This document shows positions 24,731-33,112 of a DNA stretch of 64,000 nucleotides, piece by piece. Both the position numbers and the translations under genes were made by a program. The stretch spans positions 744,001 through 808,000 of the forward strand of contig NZ_JAJCVJ010000001.1 in assembly GCF_020567425.1 (NCBI RefSeq), given 5' to 3'. The stretch comes from Salinirubrum litoreum (GTDB taxonomy: Archaea > Halobacteriota > Halobacteria > Halobacteriales > Haloferacaceae). The notes under the pieces were generated by a model. That model was not told the DNA's origin, searched no databases, and was given only the letters and a program-made list of their open reading frames with translations. The first letter of the stretch is position 1, and the number at the start of each line of letters is the position of its first letter.

Positions 24731-25750
24731 TCAACGACCCATCCCGTCCAGGAACGCGTCACTCGCCTCTCGCCACGCCTCGACGACTGCGTCACTCGGC
24801 CCGGCGTCGGCAGAGGCCACCTCGCCGTGCTCGTCCAACCACTGCACGACCCGACGCACGCCGGTCTCGAACGCCACGCTGTACTCGAAATCCAGCACCT
24901 GCTTCGCCCGACTGTTGTCGAAGACGGTGCTGTACTGGAAGTGATCGCGGAGCATCCCCGTCTCGTCCGGCACCGCCTCGGAGAGCAGATCGGTCGGCAC
25001 GTGGACCAACTCGGGGTCCGGCGCGTCCAGCGCGTCGGCCACCGTCCGGTGGTACTCGTTCCACGCCATCGTCTCCTCGCTGGTGACGTTGTAGGCCCGC
25101 CCCGCCGCCTCTGGGGTCTCGACCGCGCCGACGAACGCGCCGGCCACGTCGTCGCGGTGGCACGGACCCCACAAGCCAGTCCCGTCGCCGTGGACGACGA
25201 TCGGCTTCCCGTCCCGGATGCGGGCGAGATACTCCGTCCCGAGGCCGAAAGTGTGGACGAGCGAGCCACCTTCGCCGTAGGTGTTCCACGGACGCAGGAT
25301 CGTCACGTCGAGTCGACCAGCCTCGTGGGCGTCGAAGAACACGTCTTCTGCGCTCGCTTTGTTCCGGCCGTAGTCGCTCACGTTCGGATACCGGCGGGCC
25401 GACTCCGGAACCGGGTTCCGGGCGACCGGCCGGTGATAGACGTCGACCGTGCTACAGAACACGTACCGGTCGCAGTGCGGTGCGACCGCATCGACTGCCT
25501 CGCGGGCCTGGTCGGCGTCGAAACAGACCATGTCGATCACGCAGTCGGGGGCAGTCTCGCGGACTGCGGCCGACAGTCGCTCGGTGTCGTCCCGGTCGCC
25601 GCGAAATCGGTCGCTGTCCGGCACCGGCACCGGGACCGCGGGATCGGTCTCGCCGCGAGTGAACAGCGTCACGTCGTGCCCCCGGTCGTCGAGTTGGCGC
25701 GTGATGCCAGTGCTGATGAGTCCGGTCCCGCCGACGATGAACACGTCCAT
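24731..25750 (-). CDS. NAD-dependent epimerase/dehydratase (extended SDR)
   Basis: A 339-residue Rossmann-fold enzyme acting on a (nucleotide) sugar or related substrate. The dinucleotide loop is IVGGTGLISTGI (about 5-16), a DMVCFDAD segment lies near residue 73, the catalytic pair is in DYGRNKA (Y127, K131), and ILRPWNTYGEG matches the SDR RP..YG motif. The ATG at 25750 sits directly before MDVFIVGG. It is divergent from the pirin gene (129 bases between starts). The epimerase, pirin, aldolase and hydroxyacid dehydrogenase genes together suggest sugar or sugar-acid metabolism, an inference from context. Confidence 0.87.
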   Translation of the reverse strand: MDVFIVGGTGLISTGITRQLDDRGHDVTLFTRGETDPAVPVPVPDSDRFRGDRDDTERLSAAVRETAPDCVIDMVCFDADQAREAVDAVAPHCDRYVFCSTVDVYHRPVARNPVPESARRYPNVSDYGRNKASAEDVFFDAHEAGRLDVTILRPWNTYGEGGSLVHTFGLGTEYLARIRDGKPIVVHGDGTGLWGPCHRDDVAGAFVGAVETPEAAGRAYNVTSEETMAWNEYHRTVADALDAPDPELVHVPTDLLSEAVPDETGMLRDHFQYSTVFDNSRAKQVLDFEYSVAFETGVRRVVQWLDEHGEVASADAGPSDAVVEAWREASDAFLDGMGR

Positions 25751-25879
25751 GGGTCCGTGCCTCACCCCGGCGACAAAAGCGCGTGGGAACCAGTCGGCAA
25801 GAGGCGAGGTCGTTCGGCAGGCGGCGACAGCGACCGAGACCTACCGACTCAAGACGGACCAGGCCGTCTCACCGACGTA

Positions 25880-26683
25880 GTGACCCTCGACACAGATGCC
25901 GATTCCGGTGCAGGCACCGACGCCCATCTCTACAAAGCCCCCCGAACCCAGATCACACAGAACCAGGGCAACTTCCGGACGCACTTCAACTTCCCCGGCC
26001 GGAACCACCCGGATCACGCTGATCACGGCTACGGCCCACTCGCCACCGTAGTCGAGTCGTTCATGGACCCGGACACACTGATCCGGATGCACCCCCACCG
26101 CGACGAGGAGATCGTTTCGTGGGTCCCGGCGGGCGTGATGCGCCACGACGACGGCGAGGGAAACCAACTCGTCACCGACGCCGATCACCTGCTGGTGATG
26201 AACGCCGGCCGGGAGTTCTGGCACGAGGAGCGCACCCTCGCCGACGATTCACCGCTCCGGATGCTGCAGATATTCGTCAGACCGCACAGCCTCGGTCTCG
26301 AACCCCAGATTCAGCACGGACCGCTCCCCGCGTCCGTCCCGAACGAGTGGCGACACCTGTTCGGCCCCGAGGACGCCGAGGTGCCGTTCCACGTCCGGAA
26401 TCGCGTCCACTGTCACGACGTTCACCTCGACGCTGGAGCGACGGTCGATCTGCCGACGAAACCGGACTGGGACACCTACTTCTACGTCTTCGAGGGCACA
26501 GTCGAGGCTGGCGGGACGCAGTTTACGGAAACCGAGAGTGGCCTGTTCGTCGGTGCCGACGGTTCGTCGTCGTCGGTCGGCGACGCCGACCTCTCACTCA
26601 CTGCAGAGACGGACGCCATCGTCGTCGCGTTCCGCATCGACCCCGACGCGCCCGTGACGAGACAGGGCACCATCGGTCGCTGA
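25880..26683 (+). CDS. Pirin-family cupin protein
   Basis: A 267-residue bicupin. The pirin metal ligands are all visible: HPH (H71, H73) and WHEE (H115, E117), with the family segment EEIVSWVPAGVMRHDDGEGN. Pirins act as quercetin dioxygenases or metal-dependent regulators; which applies here is unknown. The second half (from about 165) is a second cupin lacking the ligands. The start is GTG 25880, giving 70 residues before the HPH motif. Much longer upstream readings run antisense through the epimerase gene and are not real. Confidence 0.85.
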   Translation: MTLDTDADSGAGTDAHLYKAPRTQITQNQGNFRTHFNFPGRNHPDHADHGYGPLATVVESFMDPDTLIRMHPHRDEEIVSWVPAGVMRHDDGEGNQLVTDADHLLVMNAGREFWHEERTLADDSPLRMLQIFVRPHSLGLEPQIQHGPLPASVPNEWRHLFGPEDAEVPFHVRNRVHCHDVHLDAGATVDLPTKPDWDTYFYVFEGTVEAGGTQFTETESGLFVGADGSSSSVGDADLSLTAETDAIVVAFRIDPDAPVTRQGTIGR

Positions 26684-26699
26684 CGACCGATCCGCTCTG

Positions 26700-27488
26700 C
26701 TACTCCTCTTGCAGTTCCGACAGCCGACCCCCGACCGTCGCGTGGATCGACGACACGTCCCCGCCGATTCTGACGATCTGATAGCCGGCGTCTATCGCAG
26801 TCCGTGCCTCCTCGACACCGTTCCGAATCCGACCGACAGGCACGTCGGCCTCCAGACACGCAGCCACCGCCCGGTCTATCGCGGCCCGCACCGCCTCGTC
26901 GGTGTCCGCGGTCGGGTCGCCGGCCGACAGCGACATCGACAGATCGGCCGGGCCGACGAACGTGAAACCCAACTGCGGCACCGAGAGGATCTCTTCGATG
27001 TTCTCGACCGCCCGCTGGTTCTCGATCATCGTCCCGACCAACACCTCGCTGTCCTCGCCGGCCACGAACTCGTCGCCGTAGCCGACCCACTCGGCCGACC
27101 GACCGACGCCGACGCCACGGTCCCCCACGTCGCCGTCGTACGAGAAGTAGGCCGCCCGCACACCTCGGCGCAGTTGCTCGGCGGTCTCGATGCGTGGGAG
27201 GAGGATCGTCCGCACCCCGGCGTCCAACACCTTCCGAATCAGCGGCGGGTCGGGTGCCGGCAGGCGCACGAGGAGGTCGACGTCGGCGGCTTCGCCCGCC
27301 CGTGTCAGCTCTTCGAGTGCGGTGCTGTCGGACGGACTCGGTCCCGAGTGTTCCAGATCGAGCCAGACGTAGTCCAGTCCGAGGTGGCCCATCGTCTCGA
27401 TCACGGTCGGGGAGAAGGTCGCACAACTCGCACCCAGCACCGTCTCGCCCGCTTCGAGTTTCCGGCGGAGGGCGTTCTCGGTTCTCAT
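26700..27488 (-). CDS. HpcH/HpaI-family aldolase (2-keto-3-deoxy acid aldolase type)
   Basis: A 262-residue class II, metal-dependent aldolase of the HpcH/GarL family, members of which split 2-keto-3-deoxy acids to pyruvate and an aldehyde. Seen: LDYVWLDLEHSG near residue 38, RLPAPDPPLIRKVLDAGVRT, the metal-binding glutamate in GTMIENQRAVENIEEI and the aspartate in FVGPADLSMSL. Its start lies only 31 bases from the upstream dehydrogenase stop on the same strand, suggesting one transcript. Confidence 0.88.
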   Translation of the reverse strand: MRTENALRRKLEAGETVLGASCATFSPTVIETMGHLGLDYVWLDLEHSGPSPSDSTALEELTRAGEAADVDLLVRLPAPDPPLIRKVLDAGVRTILLPRIETAEQLRRGVRAAYFSYDGDVGDRGVGVGRSAEWVGYGDEFVAGEDSEVLVGTMIENQRAVENIEEILSVPQLGFTFVGPADLSMSLSAGDPTADTDEAVRAAIDRAVAACLEADVPVGRIRNGVEEARTAIDAGYQIVRIGGDVSSIHATVGGRLSELQEE

Positions 27489-27519
27489 CGGTGGCCCTCC
27501 CAGCCGAGTCGGGCGCTAC

Positions 27520-28491
27520 TCATCGCCCCGCCTCCAGTGCCTCACGGTTCACCGTCGAGTCCGGCACCCCACCCTCGTACACCGTCCGGACGTTGTCGGC
27601 CGCCTGCTGGCTCATCCGGACCAGCGCCTGCTCGGTGGTCGCGCCGACGTGTGGCGTCAGGAGCACGTCGTCACGACTCGCAAGCGGGTGGTCGGCACCC
27701 GGCGGTTCCGACTCGAAGGTGTCCAGTCCGGCACCGGCGATCATCCCCTCCGCGAGCGCCTCGACGAGAGCGTCCTCGTCGACGACCGCCCCGCGCGCCG
27801 TATTGACGAGCACACCGTCCCCGCCGAGTCGGTCGAGTTCCGCACGGCCGACGAGATGGCGGGTGTCGTCGGTCAGTGGAACGTGGAGGCTGATCGCGTC
27901 CGCACGGTCACAGAGGTCCGGGACGCTGTCGATCAGCGTGATCTCTGCGGGCACCGCGTCGGCGGACACGTAGGGATCGTAGACGACGACGTCCATGCCG
28001 ACGCCCTGCGCGAGGTCGGCGACCGACCGGGCGATGTTGCCGAAGCCGAGCAGTCCGAGCGTGTCGTCTGCGAGTTCACGACCCGTGAACGCCGACCGGT
28101 CCCAGCCACCGTTCCGGACGTGCCGGTCGGCGGTGTGGAGGTGTCGGCGGACGCCGAACAAGAGCGCGAGGGTGTGTTCTGCGACGGACCGGGTGTTCGC
28201 GTCGGGCGTGTTGCAGACGACGATGCCCCGGCCCGAGGCGGCGTCGACGTCCACGTTGTCGAGGCCGGTGCCGTGTTTGGCGATCACCCGGAGGCGGTCG
28301 GCGCGGTCGATCACCTCGGCGTCGAGTCTGGCGGTTCTGACGATCACGGCGTCGTAGCGAGCGACGTCCGCGAGTGCCGCCTCGGGACTCGCGTACTCGT
28401 CCATCCCGGTGCAGTGTGCGATGTCGACGAGCGACTCGGGACCCGCCGGGTCGATAGCTGTCGGGAGGAGTATCTCCCACTCTGTGGTCAT
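27520..28491 (-). CDS. D-2-hydroxyacid dehydrogenase (NAD-dependent)
   Basis: A 323-residue enzyme of the phosphoglycerate/glyoxylate reductase family, oxidising a D-2-hydroxyacid or reducing a 2-keto acid. The NAD loop is LGLLGFGNIARSVADLA (about 145-160). The catalytic residues are R in VLVNTARGAVVDE, E in FESEPPG and H in LLTPHVGATTEQA. The ATG at 28491 begins MTTEWEILLP; upstream in-frame sequence is unconserved. Paired with the adjacent aldolase it could handle a keto-acid product such as tartronate semialdehyde or a related compound (inference). Confidence 0.88.
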   Translation of the reverse strand: MTTEWEILLPTAIDPAGPESLVDIAHCTGMDEYASPEAALADVARYDAVIVRTARLDAEVIDRADRLRVIAKHGTGLDNVDVDAASGRGIVVCNTPDANTRSVAEHTLALLFGVRRHLHTADRHVRNGGWDRSAFTGRELADDTLGLLGFGNIARSVADLAQGVGMDVVVYDPYVSADAVPAEITLIDSVPDLCDRADAISLHVPLTDDTRHLVGRAELDRLGGDGVLVNTARGAVVDEDALVEALAEGMIAGAGLDTFESEPPGADHPLASRDDVLLTPHVGATTEQALVRMSQQAADNVRTVYEGGVPDSTVNREALEAGR

Positions 28492-28582
28492 AGCCGACAG
28501 TTCACGCGAACCGAGAAAAGCGTGCGGCCGGGAACGGTGGGTAGCCCTGCCTCCGACAGCGGACCGACACCGATCTACCGAT

Positions 28583-29251
28583 CTACGGCGTTCGGAAGAC
28601 GCGCATCGTGTCACGGCCACGGGACTCGGCTCGAAGTTGTTCACAGCCGAGGTCGCCGAAGACGGACGCCCAATCGCGGTAGTACAGCGGGATGTCCTCG
28701 CGGACGTAGTTCACCTCGGGGTCGTCGTCGGGTGGGTCGTCGGCATCCTCCTCAGTCGTCGAGTCGCCCGACGCGTTCTCGTCAGACGGGTCGCCGTCGC
28801 CCTCGTTCTCGACGGTGACGACGATCTCGCCCGCGACCCGGGCGATCTCGGCGAACACCCACGCCTCGTCGGGGTGGATGTGCTGGAGCGTCTCGACCGA
28901 GTAGACCGCGTCGAACCGATCGTCGGCGAACCCGGGGACCGCCGACTCGATGGTGTCGCAGGTGAACTCCCCCACTTCGTCCAGTTGGGGGTACTCCTCG
29001 GCGAGTACGTCGAACGACTCGTCGTTCACGTCCAGTCCCGAGAGGTTCGAGAAGCCCGCCTCGTGGAGGTGCGCGAGGTGTCGGCCGGGACCACAGCCGA
29101 GTTCCATCACGGCGGCGTCGGACGGGAGGTGCTCGGCGAGGACCGCCCGCACCGACTCGCTCGTCTCGTCCGGGCCACGGTAGGCGTAGTACGCCGGCGA
29201 GTACTCGCCGGATCGATCCGCCCACTCGTCCCGAACGTCGTCTGAATACAC
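28583..29251 (-). CDS. Class I SAM-dependent methyltransferase
   Basis: A 222-residue protein starting at GTG 29251. SAM motif I is VMELGCGPGRHLAHL, followed by LSGLDVN (motif II acidic residue), then FDAVYSVETLQHIHPDEAW (motif IV/V region). A 35-residue Asp/Glu/Ser-rich insertion (near GDPSDENASGDSTTEEDADD) interrupts the C-terminal half, typical of haloarchaeal surface loops. The substrate is unknown. Confidence 0.82.
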   Translation of the reverse strand: MYSDDVRDEWADRSGEYSPAYYAYRGPDETSESVRAVLAEHLPSDAAVMELGCGPGRHLAHLHEAGFSNLSGLDVNDESFDVLAEEYPQLDEVGEFTCDTIESAVPGFADDRFDAVYSVETLQHIHPDEAWVFAEIARVAGEIVVTVENEGDGDPSDENASGDSTTEEDADDPPDDDPEVNYVREDIPLYYRDWASVFGDLGCEQLRAESRGRDTMRVFRTP

Positions 29252-29489
29252 AGGTGGGAACTATCGGGGCGACGTAAATGGCCGTCGGAGTCGCTCGCGT
29301 GCCGGCTAGCCGATCTGCCACGCCGACGACCGAGGAGCCCCGAGAACTGTGGAATCGACCGAACGACTCGCTCCCCGCGACTGCTCGGGCACCGTACCGA
29401 CCGAGAACCGAATGCGTGGTCGAATGTCCATCGAAATCGTATTTGCAGAAACGTTCGTCTGCGACAATGCGTGTCACGAAAACGAATAC

Positions 29490-29503
29490 AGAAGTCTTAT
29501 CAG
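29490..29503 (+). promoter_or_regulatory. cspA: Promoter of the cold-shock protein gene
   Basis: cgaaaac upstream (BRE-like) and agaagtcttatcag, with TATA-like cttatc 28-33 bases before the ATG at 29529, giving a leaderless or near-leaderless transcript. Confidence 0.45.
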
Positions 29504-29528
29504 TACCGTCGGTGTTCGTTTAGTTGCA

Positions 29529-29723
29529 ATGGCAAACGGTAAGGTTGACTTCTTCAACGACACGGGCGGCTACGGTTTCATCGCAACTGAGGACTCTGAC
29601 GACGACGTGTTCTTCCACATGGAAGACGTTGGCGGCGAGGACCTGACTGAGGGGACCGAGATCGAGTTCGACATCGAACAGGCCCCGAAGGGCCCGCGCG
29701 CGACGAACGTCGTTCGTAACTGA
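29529..29723 (+). CDS. cspA: Cold-shock domain protein
   Basis: A 64-residue single cold-shock domain that binds single-stranded nucleic acid as an RNA chaperone. RNP1 is GGYGFIATED and RNP2 is DVFFHMED, preceded by MANGKVDFFNDT. The length is standard for CspA. The ATG at 29529 is fixed by the conserved N-terminus and the promoter; earlier in-frame starts add unconserved sequence. A 593-base non-coding region follows. Confidence 0.96.
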   Translation: MANGKVDFFNDTGGYGFIATEDSDDDVFFHMEDVGGEDLTEGTEIEFDIEQAPKGPRATNVVRN

Positions 29724-29861
29724 ACGGTTTCGTTCGCAACTGAGCGCTCTCTTCACAACTGACTACGGCTTCACACCGTCGCCTGACGGCGATGGAGCGT
29801 GACTTCGTTTCTCCCGACGACTGACCCACGAGCGACGGGTTCGTCGGTCGAGTGCAGACAG

Positions 29862-29909
29862 GTCTCTCGATCCGATCAGTCGTGGGTCTCTCGAGTCGAT
29901 CAGTCGTCG
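29862..29909 (+). repeat. 24-base tandem repeat, two imperfect copies
   Basis: 29862-29885 and 29886-29909 both begin gtctctcga and end gatcagtcgt(g/c)g, differing at three positions. No coding frame uses them. Confidence 0.7.
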
Positions 29910-29932
29910 TTCGTACCGCTACGGCAGTCGAA

Positions 29933-29994
29933 GTCGGCAGTCGGCCGTGACAGAGCAATCGAGGTCGGCAGTCGGCTGTGACAGAGCAATCGAG
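29933..29994 (+). repeat. 31-base tandem repeat, two nearly identical copies
   Basis: Units 29933-29963 and 29964-29994 begin gtcggcagtcgg and contain gtgacagagcaatcgag, with one difference (c/t). A decayed third start (gtcggtggtcg) follows at 29995. The near-identity implies a recent slippage duplication. Confidence 0.8.
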
Positions 29995-30085
29995 GTCGGT
30001 GGTCGTCTGTGGCAGTTGCAGTCGGCGCGCGCGAGAAACGCGTGCGAGGGAGTGACGCGGGGGGTGCGGAGAGCGTCACGAGGTT

Positions 30086-30185
30086 GGGGAGGGCCGAGGT
30101 GCGGTGCCGTGCCGTCGCGGATGCGGTGCGGGTGCGGTTCCGCTGGGAGGTGCGCTACGACGAGTAGCCGTGCTGTCGCGGTCGT
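30086..30185 (+). repeat. Dispersed intergenic repeat, copy C (right part)
   Basis: Contains ggagggccgaggtgcggt (30088-30105), cgagtag (30161-30167) and gctgtcgcggt (30172-30182), in the same order as on the minus strand at 8857-8874, 8813-8819 and 8797-8807. The spacing differs by about 18 bases, so the copies have diverged by insertions or deletions. Confidence 0.5.
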
Positions 30186-30316
30186 AGTTTGCAGTGCTGT
30201 CGCGGTCTGCGGCGCGACTGCTGTCACGGTCGTCGTGGAGGTGCGCTCGCTATCGTCGAACCCGTGACCAACAGACGCGACAGAAGTGCTATCCGCCTCG
30301 CACCCCACCATCAGAT

Positions 30317-30964
30317 ATGAAGCGATCCGAGGTCCGGCGAGCGTGGGACAGCGTCTCCGAGACCTACGCCAGCAGCCGAGACCCGACCGGCTCCGACGCC
30401 GCCCTGCTCGACGACCTCCTCGCGGAACTCACCGACTCGGGCATCGACGACCCCCGAGTCCTCGACGTGGGCTGTGGCGACGGCGCGCGCACGCTGGCGA
30501 ACCTGCCGGCCGGCAGCATCGGACTGGACTTCTCCCGCGCCGGACTGGACCTCGCCCGCGAGACGGTGCCCGACGCCAGACTCCTGCAGGCCGACATGCT
30601 CGACATCCCCCTCCGTGCGGCCAGCGTGGACGCGATCACGGCCTACCACGCCGTCTTCCACGTCTCGCGCGACGACCACCCAACAGTCTACCGCGAGTTC
30701 GCGCGCGTTCTCCGGCCCGGCGGCCGCCTGTTGCTGACGCTCCCCGGTGGTCGCTTCGAGACGGTCCGGCGCGGCTGGATGGGCGGGGAGATGTTCTTCT
30801 CCGCACCCGGCCGGCAGGCGACGCTCGACCAACTCCGGGATGCCGGCTTCGAGAATCTCCGAACCGAGACCGTGAGCGACCCCCTCGGCAGCAGCGCCGA
30901 GTTCGTCTTCGCCACTCGCGCCGACGCGCAGGAGGCAGGCGACACCGACACCGCCGGCCGATGA
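30317..30964 (+). CDS. Class I SAM-dependent methyltransferase (UbiE/small-molecule type)
   Basis: A 215-residue enzyme. Motif I is VLDVGCGDGARTLANL (about 47-62), motif II GLDFSRAGLDLAR, and motif V/VI area EFARVLRPGGRLLLTLPGG. The start MKRSEVRRAWDSVSETYASS is typical for the ubiquinone/menaquinone-like methyltransferase family and for tRNA Trm9-like proteins; the acceptor cannot be read. The ATG at 30317 follows tcagat. It overlaps the next gene by four bases (ATGA). Confidence 0.87.
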   Translation: MKRSEVRRAWDSVSETYASSRDPTGSDAALLDDLLAELTDSGIDDPRVLDVGCGDGARTLANLPAGSIGLDFSRAGLDLARETVPDARLLQADMLDIPLRAASVDAITAYHAVFHVSRDDHPTVYREFARVLRPGGRLLLTLPGGRFETVRRGWMGGEMFFSAPGRQATLDQLRDAGFENLRTETVSDPLGSSAEFVFATRADAQEAGDTDTAGR

Positions 30965-31227
30965 ACCACGACCGCATCCACGCCCGCGAACCGACCCACG
31001 ACGCCGACGAGTGGGAGACCGGGACGATCCGCGCCGTCGACCTGCGCGACGGCCACGTCGTCTTCACGGTCACGCCGGCCAGCGACGAGGATGGTGTGGA
31101 GACGGACCAGCAGCCGATCGAGTTGGTGGTCACGACGGCGATCCGTGATCTCGTCCTGCGCCGACTCCCCGGCGACACCGAGAGTCCGGTCGGCCAGCGC
31201 GTCTGGTACAAGCGCCGAGGTCGGTGA
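30961..31227 (+). CDS. Small conserved haloarchaeal protein coupled to the methyltransferase
   Basis: An 88-residue acidic protein: GTIRAVDLRDGHVVFTVTPA, then an Asp/Glu/Gln linker, IELVVTTAIRDLVLRRLPG and GQRVWYKRRGR. This looks like a small beta-barrel with a helix. I do not know the family's function. Its ATG lies inside the stop codon of the methyltransferase gene, so the two are co-translated. Confidence 0.75.
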   Translation: MNHDRIHAREPTHDADEWETGTIRAVDLRDGHVVFTVTPASDEDGVETDQQPIELVVTTAIRDLVLRRLPGDTESPVGQRVWYKRRGR

Positions 31228-31321
31228 GGCAGAGAGTCCGGGGCGGTGACGACGACTACGACTGTCCTCGGTTCCTCCGACCGGCGTCAGCGTTGAAGTA
31301 CGGCGAGTCCCTACGACTGTC

Positions 31322-31783
31322 GTGGACCTCGACCGCTTCGCCGACGACACGCCCGCAGACGACGCACCTGCCGACGCCCGTGTCTGCGTCGTCGCCGCGC
31401 AACCGGACACCTTCGAGCGCTGTCGCCGAGGGTTCTACCCCGCGCCGCGCTCCTACCCCCGGACGCGCGAGTCGTTCGACTACATGGCCTTCTACCGGAC
31501 CGCGCCGACCTCGGCGATCACCCACTACGCCCGGATCACGAACCGCGTCGAACAGACCCGTGGCGAACCGGGACCGATGGCCGAATCGGACTGGGCGGCC
31601 ACCATCGACCCCTTCACCGACGAGCGAGTCGTCCTCGTCTTCGAGTTCGAGGACCTCGTGCCACTCGGCACACCGGTCCGAAACGACCGAAACGGCGTTC
31701 GGGGCGCGTGGTACTGCACCGTCGCCGACCTCCGGAGCGCCGAGACGCTGTCGGAACTGGCCGACCGGAGCGAGGTGACCTGA
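31322..31783 (+). CDS. Hypothetical haloarchaeal protein (ASCH/EVE-like size, unassigned)
   Basis: A 153-residue soluble protein starting at GTG 31322, about 27 bases after a weak TATA-like gttgaagtac. Distinctive segments are RCRRGFYPAPRSYPRTRESF, MAFYRTAPTSAITHYARI and GVRGAWYCTVADLRSAETL. The Tyr/Arg-rich middle suggests a ligand- or nucleic-acid-binding beta-fold, but I cannot assign a domain. Its stop is 1 base from the start of the SGNH hydrolase gene, so they form an operon. Confidence 0.7.
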   Translation: MDLDRFADDTPADDAPADARVCVVAAQPDTFERCRRGFYPAPRSYPRTRESFDYMAFYRTAPTSAITHYARITNRVEQTRGEPGPMAESDWAATIDPFTDERVVLVFEFEDLVPLGTPVRNDRNGVRGAWYCTVADLRSAETLSELADRSEVT

Positions 31784-31784
31784 G

Positions 31785-32459
31785 ATGCGCCTGCACGTCG
31801 TCGGTGACAGCGTTCCGGCGGGCTACGGACTGGACGACCCGACCGACGCGGCGTGGCCCGCGCGTCTTCCGGGATACGTCGCGGAACTCGCACCGAGAGA
31901 CGTGACGGTCGACGCCAGCACCGGCCGGACGCTTCGGGACTGTGCCGATCGACTCACGTCCGAGCGCCTCGCCGAACAGTTCGGGACCGGTGGTGTCGAC
32001 GCAGAGACGTGGAGTGACGACGAGGAACGCGTCGTCTGCGTCCACGCCGGCCACAACGACGCCCAACTGTCGGGTGGCGAGCCACGCGTCGACGAGAGCG
32101 AGTTCCGGGAGACGGCGACCGAACTGGACGCCCGACTCGCCGGCAGCGAGATTATCGACCGTCACGCGTTCGTCGGGACGGTCCCACTCCTCTCGCTGGA
32201 CCGTCCGGGCACCGTCCCGTTCGGCGACGAGCAACCGGCGCGTGGGGTGGCCTACGACGACCTGTTGGCCGGGGCTGTCGCTGTCCACCTGCGGATCGTC
32301 ACAGGTGAACGAGACGATACCGAGACAGACCGGCGTGAGACCGCCGGAGAACTATCGACGCTCGACGACTGGCGCGACTGGACCGCAGACGGCGTCCACC
32401 CCGGCCCCGCCGGCCACGACTTCCTCGCCCGGCGTGTCGCCGGATGGCTGACCGGCTGA
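31785..32459 (+). CDS. SGNH/GDSL-family hydrolase
   Basis: A 224-residue esterase/lipase-like enzyme. Block I VGDSVPAGYG supplies the nucleophile S9, HAGHND supplies N91 of block III, and ADGVHPGPAGH supplies the D202-H205 dyad of block V. There is no signal peptide, so it should be cytosolic. The substrate is unknown (ester, acyl or acetyl group). It directly follows the 31322 gene. Confidence 0.87.
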   Translation: MRLHVVGDSVPAGYGLDDPTDAAWPARLPGYVAELAPRDVTVDASTGRTLRDCADRLTSERLAEQFGTGGVDAETWSDDEERVVCVHAGHNDAQLSGGEPRVDESEFRETATELDARLAGSEIIDRHAFVGTVPLLSLDRPGTVPFGDEQPARGVAYDDLLAGAVAVHLRIVTGERDDTETDRRETAGELSTLDDWRDWTADGVHPGPAGHDFLARRVAGWLTG

Positions 32460-32503
32460 GTGTGTCGGCTCGGCGAATCCGACTGCGGCCGACACAGGGG
32501 CCG

Positions 32504-33112
32504 CTACAGGTCGACCGGACAGCCGCCGATCATCCCGCCGCGCATCCCGTCGGCCAGCCAGTAGATCGAGAGGGTGATGACGACGAGTGCGAGCAGCGCG
32601 AACTCCAGTCCGTCGAGCGGGAGAAAGAGCAGGGAGGTCGAGACGCCGACGAGCGACAGCAGGCCGAGCAGGACTGCCGACCCGCAGGCGGCACAGCCCG
32701 CACCGAGTGTTCCGAAGAGGACGCCGAGCGCACTCGTCCCCCCCTGCTGCAGGCTGACGCCGTGTTCCCGGAAGTGGTAGATCGCCATCGAGACGTTCAG
32801 GCCGGTCAAGGCCGCGACGAGCAGGAGCAGGAGCCCCTGTCCCGCCCCGAACGACGATCCGACGAAGGGGTACAGTTCGGTGAGGATCGTCACTCGGCCG
32901 GCGAGCGACAGGGAGCCACCGACGACCAGATCGAGCACCAGCGGGACGTTCAGCGAGACGACGAACAGCGTGAGCGCGGTGAGGCTGGCGACGACCGCCA
33001 GCACCGCGTAGGCCGGCACCGACAACACGAGGCGGGCGGTGCGGGCCATCAGCCGCCAGTCGTCGGTCTCGGTCGGCAGTCGGATCGTCGGGAGCCGCGA
33101 CGCGACCGACAT
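32504..33112 (-). CDS. Membrane protein with a CxxC helix, coupled to a DsbA-like lipoprotein
   Basis: A 202-residue integral membrane protein with five to six hydrophobic segments and a GAGCAACGSAVLLGLL segment whose two cysteines (C-x-x-C) lie at the start of a helix. The ATG at 33112 overlaps the stop of the thioredoxin-fold lipoprotein gene (TGATG), so the two are translated together. A redox-active membrane partner of the lipoprotein (DsbB- or CcdA-like in role, not in sequence) is a reasonable inference. No named family is certain. Confidence 0.7.
   Translation of the reverse strand: MSVASRLPTIRLPTETDDWRLMARTARLVLSVPAYAVLAVVASLTALTLFVVSLNVPLVLDLVVGGSLSLAGRVTILTELYPFVGSSFGAGQGLLLLLVAALTGLNVSMAIYHFREHGVSLQQGGTSALGVLFGTLGAGCAACGSAVLLGLLSLVGVSTSLLFLPLDGLEFALLALVVITLSIYWLADGMRGGMIGGCPVDL

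Larger units (their letters stand above)
29724..30316. other. 593-base intergenic region with tandem repeats and dispersed repeat copy C
   Basis: No credible gene. It holds a 24-base imperfect tandem pair (29862-29909), a 31-base tandem pair (29933-29994), copy C of the dispersed repeat (about 30086-30185) and recurrent gctgtcgcggtc words up to about 30240. Just after the cspA stop, three short repeats of tcgtaactgaacg type occur (to about 29764). The far end holds the promoter area of the methyltransferase gene. Confidence 0.6.

Noticed and set aside
24539..25879. Upstream extension of the pirin gene
   Set aside because: It runs antisense through the epimerase gene; the pirin domain needs only the part from GTG 25880.
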